Of a stretch of DNA of 64,000 nucleotides, positions 61,585-64,000 are shown one piece after another. The stretch is from contig NZ_CP051626.1 in NCBI RefSeq assembly GCF_012844365.1, forward strand, positions 3,968,001-4,032,000. The letters run 5' to 3'. This DNA comes from Brevibacterium sp. 'Marine'. GTDB lineage: Bacteria; Actinomycetota; Actinomycetes; Actinomycetales; Brevibacteriaceae. Below the pieces are notes generated by a model. It searched no databases. It worked only from the letters and a program-made list of their open reading frames with translations, and had not been told where the DNA came from. The position numbers were made by a program, and so were the translations under genes. Every line of letters begins with the position of its first letter. Positions within the stretch are counted from its first letter, which is position 1.

Positions 61585-62963
61585 GCGCAGACCTCCTCGA
61601 GCCCATCCTCTGGGCGATCGGCATGGCCGTGCTCGCCGCCGTGCTGTTCACCGGCATCGGCCTGATCTCCGGCACGGATGAGACGGCAACAGTCGCCCCC
61701 ATCGCTCTGCTCGTCATCCTCCTCGGCGTCCCGCCCGCCGGCGTCATCGCCTTCTTCCTCGCCGCGGTCATCGCCAAACACATTTCCCACGCCGTGCCGA
61801 CGACCCTGCTCGGCATCCCCGGTGACACCACCGCGGTGCCGATGCTGCGCGAGGCCCAACTGCTGCGCGCCCTGGGAGTGCCTCACCTGGCACTGCAGAA
61901 GGCGATCTCCGGCGGTGTCATCGCTGTGATCATCGCGATCCCGCTGTCCATCCTCTTCGCTCTCGTCCTCACCCCGTTCGCCGAAAGCATCGAGTCCGCG
62001 GCTCCGTGGATCTTCGTGGCGGCAGCCGTTCTTGTCGCGTACACCTCGAAGGGAAAGCTCGCCGCCGTCGTTGCGCTCACCGCCTTCGTCCTGCTCATCA
62101 GCGGCCTGCAGGCGTTCATCCTGGACCAGAAGGACGCGACGTTCACGACGTCGTTCTTCCTCGGCATCGCCACCGGCCCGCTCATCTTCGACCTGTTCGC
62201 GGGACTGTCCCCCGCGGGCAGGAAGGCGATGCGGCAGGAGGGCAAGCGCGAATTCGCCCTCGCCCCCGACGTTCCGCGCTCCGGTGGCCGGATCCCGAAC
62301 CCCTTCACGGTCCTCGACCGCACCCAGCTGACGTACACGACCGGATCTGCGGTGATCACCTCGGCGACCTTCGTCTTCTCACCCGTGGCCATGGCCGTGC
62401 TCATGGGCGAGATCGCCGGCAGCCGGATCAAGAACGGCTTCCACCGGCTGACGACGGTGGCCACGGTGCGCAACGCGACCACCGAATCGACCTATATCGC
62501 CGAGACGCTCATTCCCCTCATCGCCATCGGCCTGCCGCTCTCACCCGTGGCCGCCGGTCCCGCGGCACCGCTGTTCAACGCTCCGCCGGTCTACACCCTC
62601 GATGCCGAGGCGGGAACGACGAACAACCTCCACGATCTGCTCACGACCGGGCAGTTCGCCCTCTTCGCCGTGATCGCGGCGGTCATCGCCATCGTCATCG
62701 CCTACCCGTTCGTGATGACGAACGCCCATCGGGCGGCGACCTGGGTGATGCGATCGGTCTCACACGAGGCGATCATCGCTGGGTTCGCGGCCCTCATCTG
62801 CGTCATCTGCCTCTACGAAGGAGGACTGCTGGCACTCGGTGTGACGATCACCGTCGGCCTCGTCGGGGGACTGTTCAACCGGATGATCGGCATGCACGCC
62901 GGCGTCCAGTTCATGGGCTATTACGTCGCCGTGCTCACCGTGCCTGCGATCCTTGCCCTGTAA
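61581..62963 (+). CDS. TctA-like permease
   Basis: A 460-residue protein with about ten to twelve helices. GIPGDTTAVPML and the following LLRALGVPHLALQKAISGG match the conserved core of TctA permeases (GIPG and the re-entrant region). The second half, with NATTESTYIAETLIPLIAIGLPLSP, is also TctA-like. It is shorter than typical TctA (about 500) and quite divergent. No TctC binding protein gene is near. The substrate could be citrate or another carboxylate. The GTG start overlaps the upstream gene. Confidence 0.78.
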   Translation: MSADLLEPILWAIGMAVLAAVLFTGIGLISGTDETATVAPIALLVILLGVPPAGVIAFFLAAVIAKHISHAVPTTLLGIPGDTTAVPMLREAQLLRALGVPHLALQKAISGGVIAVIIAIPLSILFALVLTPFAESIESAAPWIFVAAAVLVAYTSKGKLAAVVALTAFVLLISGLQAFILDQKDATFTTSFFLGIATGPLIFDLFAGLSPAGRKAMRQEGKREFALAPDVPRSGGRIPNPFTVLDRTQLTYTTGSAVITSATFVFSPVAMAVLMGEIAGSRIKNGFHRLTTVATVRNATTESTYIAETLIPLIAIGLPLSPVAAGPAAPLFNAPPVYTLDAEAGTTNNLHDLLTTGQFALFAVIAAVIAIVIAYPFVMTNAHRAATWVMRSVSHEAIIAGFAALICVICLYEGGLLALGVTITVGLVGGLFNRMIGMHAGVQFMGYYVAVLTVPAILAL

Positions 62964-62991
62964 GGCACGCGTCCTGCGGCGTGCACAGTGC

Positions 62992-63939
62992 TCAGGCCAT
63001 GAACTTCTGCATGTCGTCGAGCACCCGGTTCGCCGCGACGACCGAAGCGTTGAGGAACCACGGGTCGACGTCGACGGGGAACGCGTGCCCCGCCTCGACG
63101 ACGTCCAGCTCCTTCCACAGGTCTGACTCGGTGGGACTGGCCTTGCCCTCGGGGAAGGCATGGAAGAGCCAGTCGGCGTCGAGCAGCTCGACCTTCTCCA
63201 GCGAGAGCTCATGGCTGGGCCTGTCGTCGAAGCGCTGGGATTCGGGGCGGATCAGCCCGGAGTCCTCGGCGACGATGCTCGCCAGGGAGTGCTTGCCGAA
63301 GTAGAGGTACTGATCCCCCTTCGACCGCACAAGCGAGACGCTCTCCTGCGTTCCGCGCTTCCTCCCCCACTCCCGCGCCCGCTTCTCATAGTCCTCGAGC
63401 AGCGTTCGGCCCTTCGCCTCTTCGCCGAGTGCCTCGGCGACGATCCCCAGATCGTCTTTGAAGTTCTCCGACCCGCCGTTCGTCTTGACCACCTCGGCGA
63501 TGCCCGTCAGCTCCTGTTCGAGCTGCGTCTCAGCACGCTTGTTCGACAGGATGAGGTCGGGTTCGAGCTCGGCGATCTTCTCGAGGTCGGGGTTCGCTCG
63601 TTCCCCGACGATTTCGATCGCATCGAGGTCGAAGTCCGCACCGAACTCGCCCTTGAGGAAGTCGGGGATCCCGCTGCTGTTCGTCGCCGCGGCCACGGCG
63701 ACCGTCATGCCCACCGGCATGATCCCCAGAGCCAGGCAGTGGTCGAGGTGGCCGGTCGAGGTCGCGACGATGCGGCTCGGTGCCCCGTCCTTCCTCGCCG
63801 AGGCGGAGGACTCAGGCGAGGACGAACCGCCGCTCGAGCAGGCGGAGAGGAGGAGCGCGGATCCGAGTCCGGCCACCCCTCCGAGGAGGGAACGACGGGT
63901 GGGCATGGGCGTGCGGACGGCATTCGGAGAGATTGTCAC
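62992..63939 (-). CDS. iron-siderophore ABC transporter substrate-binding lipoprotein
   Basis: A 315-residue periplasmic-binding-type protein. A twin-arginine-like leader (TRRSLLGGV) ends in a lipobox (LLSAC, Cys34), so it is surface-anchored. The fold is that of type III siderophore-binding proteins (FhuD/FecB-like), with SRIVATSTGHLDHCLALGI and EPDLILSNKRAETQ. It would deliver ferric siderophores to a permease not seen in this window. GTG 63939 lies seven bases after TAGGCT, inside an iron-box-like operator, so I chose it over the ATG at 63906. A Ser-rich stretch follows the Cys. Confidence 0.85.
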   Translation of the reverse strand: MTISPNAVRTPMPTRRSLLGGVAGLGSALLLSACSSGGSSSPESSASARKDGAPSRIVATSTGHLDHCLALGIMPVGMTVAVAAATNSSGIPDFLKGEFGADFDLDAIEIVGERANPDLEKIAELEPDLILSNKRAETQLEQELTGIAEVVKTNGGSENFKDDLGIVAEALGEEAKGRTLLEDYEKRAREWGRKRGTQESVSLVRSKGDQYLYFGKHSLASIVAEDSGLIRPESQRFDDRPSHELSLEKVELLDADWLFHAFPEGKASPTESDLWKELDVVEAGHAFPVDVDPWFLNASVVAANRVLDDMQKFMA

Positions 63940-63958
63940 ATTGGTGAGCCTACCCTAA
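63940..63958 (-). promoter_or_regulatory. DtxR/IdeR-type iron box over the -10
   Basis: On the minus strand TTAGGGTAGGCTCACCAAT abuts the GTG start at 63939. It resembles the 19-bp iron-regulator consensus built on TTAGGTTAG half-sites, with several mismatches. TAGGCT within it doubles as the -10. Iron-loaded repressor would shut off the siderophore-binding gene. Confidence 0.78.
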
Positions 63959-64000
63959 CCATCCGCGTCGACTTCTCAGCTTCGCGTCAGCAATCGCCGT

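Noticed and set aside
1-64000. CRISPR arrays, tRNA or rRNA genes, prophage, integrases, transposases
   Set aside because: None seen. The repeats present are too few and too palindromic for CRISPR spacing, and no cas-like gene is nearby.

Overview
The window is 64 kb of a high-GC chromosome from an actinobacterium. The FAS1/SigK/RskA cluster, the CsoR-CopZ-CopA operon, MOSC, DUF1990 and PPK2 proteins, GTG starts and many leaderless-looking promoters all fit Micrococcales. A Brevibacterium-like organism is my best guess, by inference only. No rRNA, tRNA, CRISPR array, integrase, transposase or phage gene is visible. The gene content is mostly ordinary chromosomal metabolism, regulation and transport. 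The intergenic DNA is unusually rich in short repeats and palindromes.

Layout. 0-12.4 kb: an MHS transporter fragment, an alpha/beta hydrolase, a sugar-lactone oxidase coupled to a PLP deaminase/aldolase, succinate-semialdehyde dehydrogenase, a transpeptidase-type penicillin-binding protein, a CitA/CitB-type two-component pair, and a MOSC/ferredoxin-reductase fusion. 12.4-15.6 kb: the copper operon csoR-copZ-copA, with a CsoR operator inside the promoter spacer and a 25-bp hairpin downstream. 15.7-21.7 kb: a small membrane protein, a lipoprotein/response-regulator/kinase operon resembling CseA-CseB-CseC, an M15 peptidase, DUF1990 and a MaoC hydratase. 21.7-32.9 kb: a DUF559 protein bracketed by related hairpins, an OtsB-GH15 fusion with a DUF308 membrane protein, an ArsR-like regulator/serine hydrolase/membrane protein operon, a Rieske protein, an MFS exporter and RecQ. 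32.9-35.8 kb: VOC protein, kynureninase and MOSC protein, with a 56-bp palindromic element in each of four successive gaps. 35.8-42.5 kb: an MFS exporter, an isochorismatase-like hydrolase, two OsmC proteins, PPK2, a TRIC channel and a hydrolase.

42.5-46.7 kb is the most informative block. It holds a membrane-anchored molybdopterin oxidoreductase, a fasciclin lipoprotein, SigK and its membrane anti-sigma factor RskA. Both the oxidoreductase and the fasciclin gene are preceded by the same bipartite promoter, CCATCC-N15-CCGAAT, which matches the SigK type known from mycobacteria. This predicts a self-contained SigK regulon. 46.7-59.4 kb is dense in NarL/DesK-type kinase-regulator pairs and three ABC-2 exporters, with a DinB protein, a GNAT and an amino-acid permease between them. 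59.6-64 kb has an AlaA-type aminotransferase, a TctA-like permease with a small membrane partner, and an iron-siderophore binding lipoprotein under a DtxR/IdeR-type iron box.

Two genome-scale patterns stand out. (1) A 9-10 bp word, CCGAGGCGG or its complement, occurs roughly fifty times by eye, in gaps and in linkers of proteins. (2) About a third of the genes show a TAnnnT hexamer exactly 6-7 nt before the start codon, which indicates leaderless mRNAs. I used this to choose several starts.
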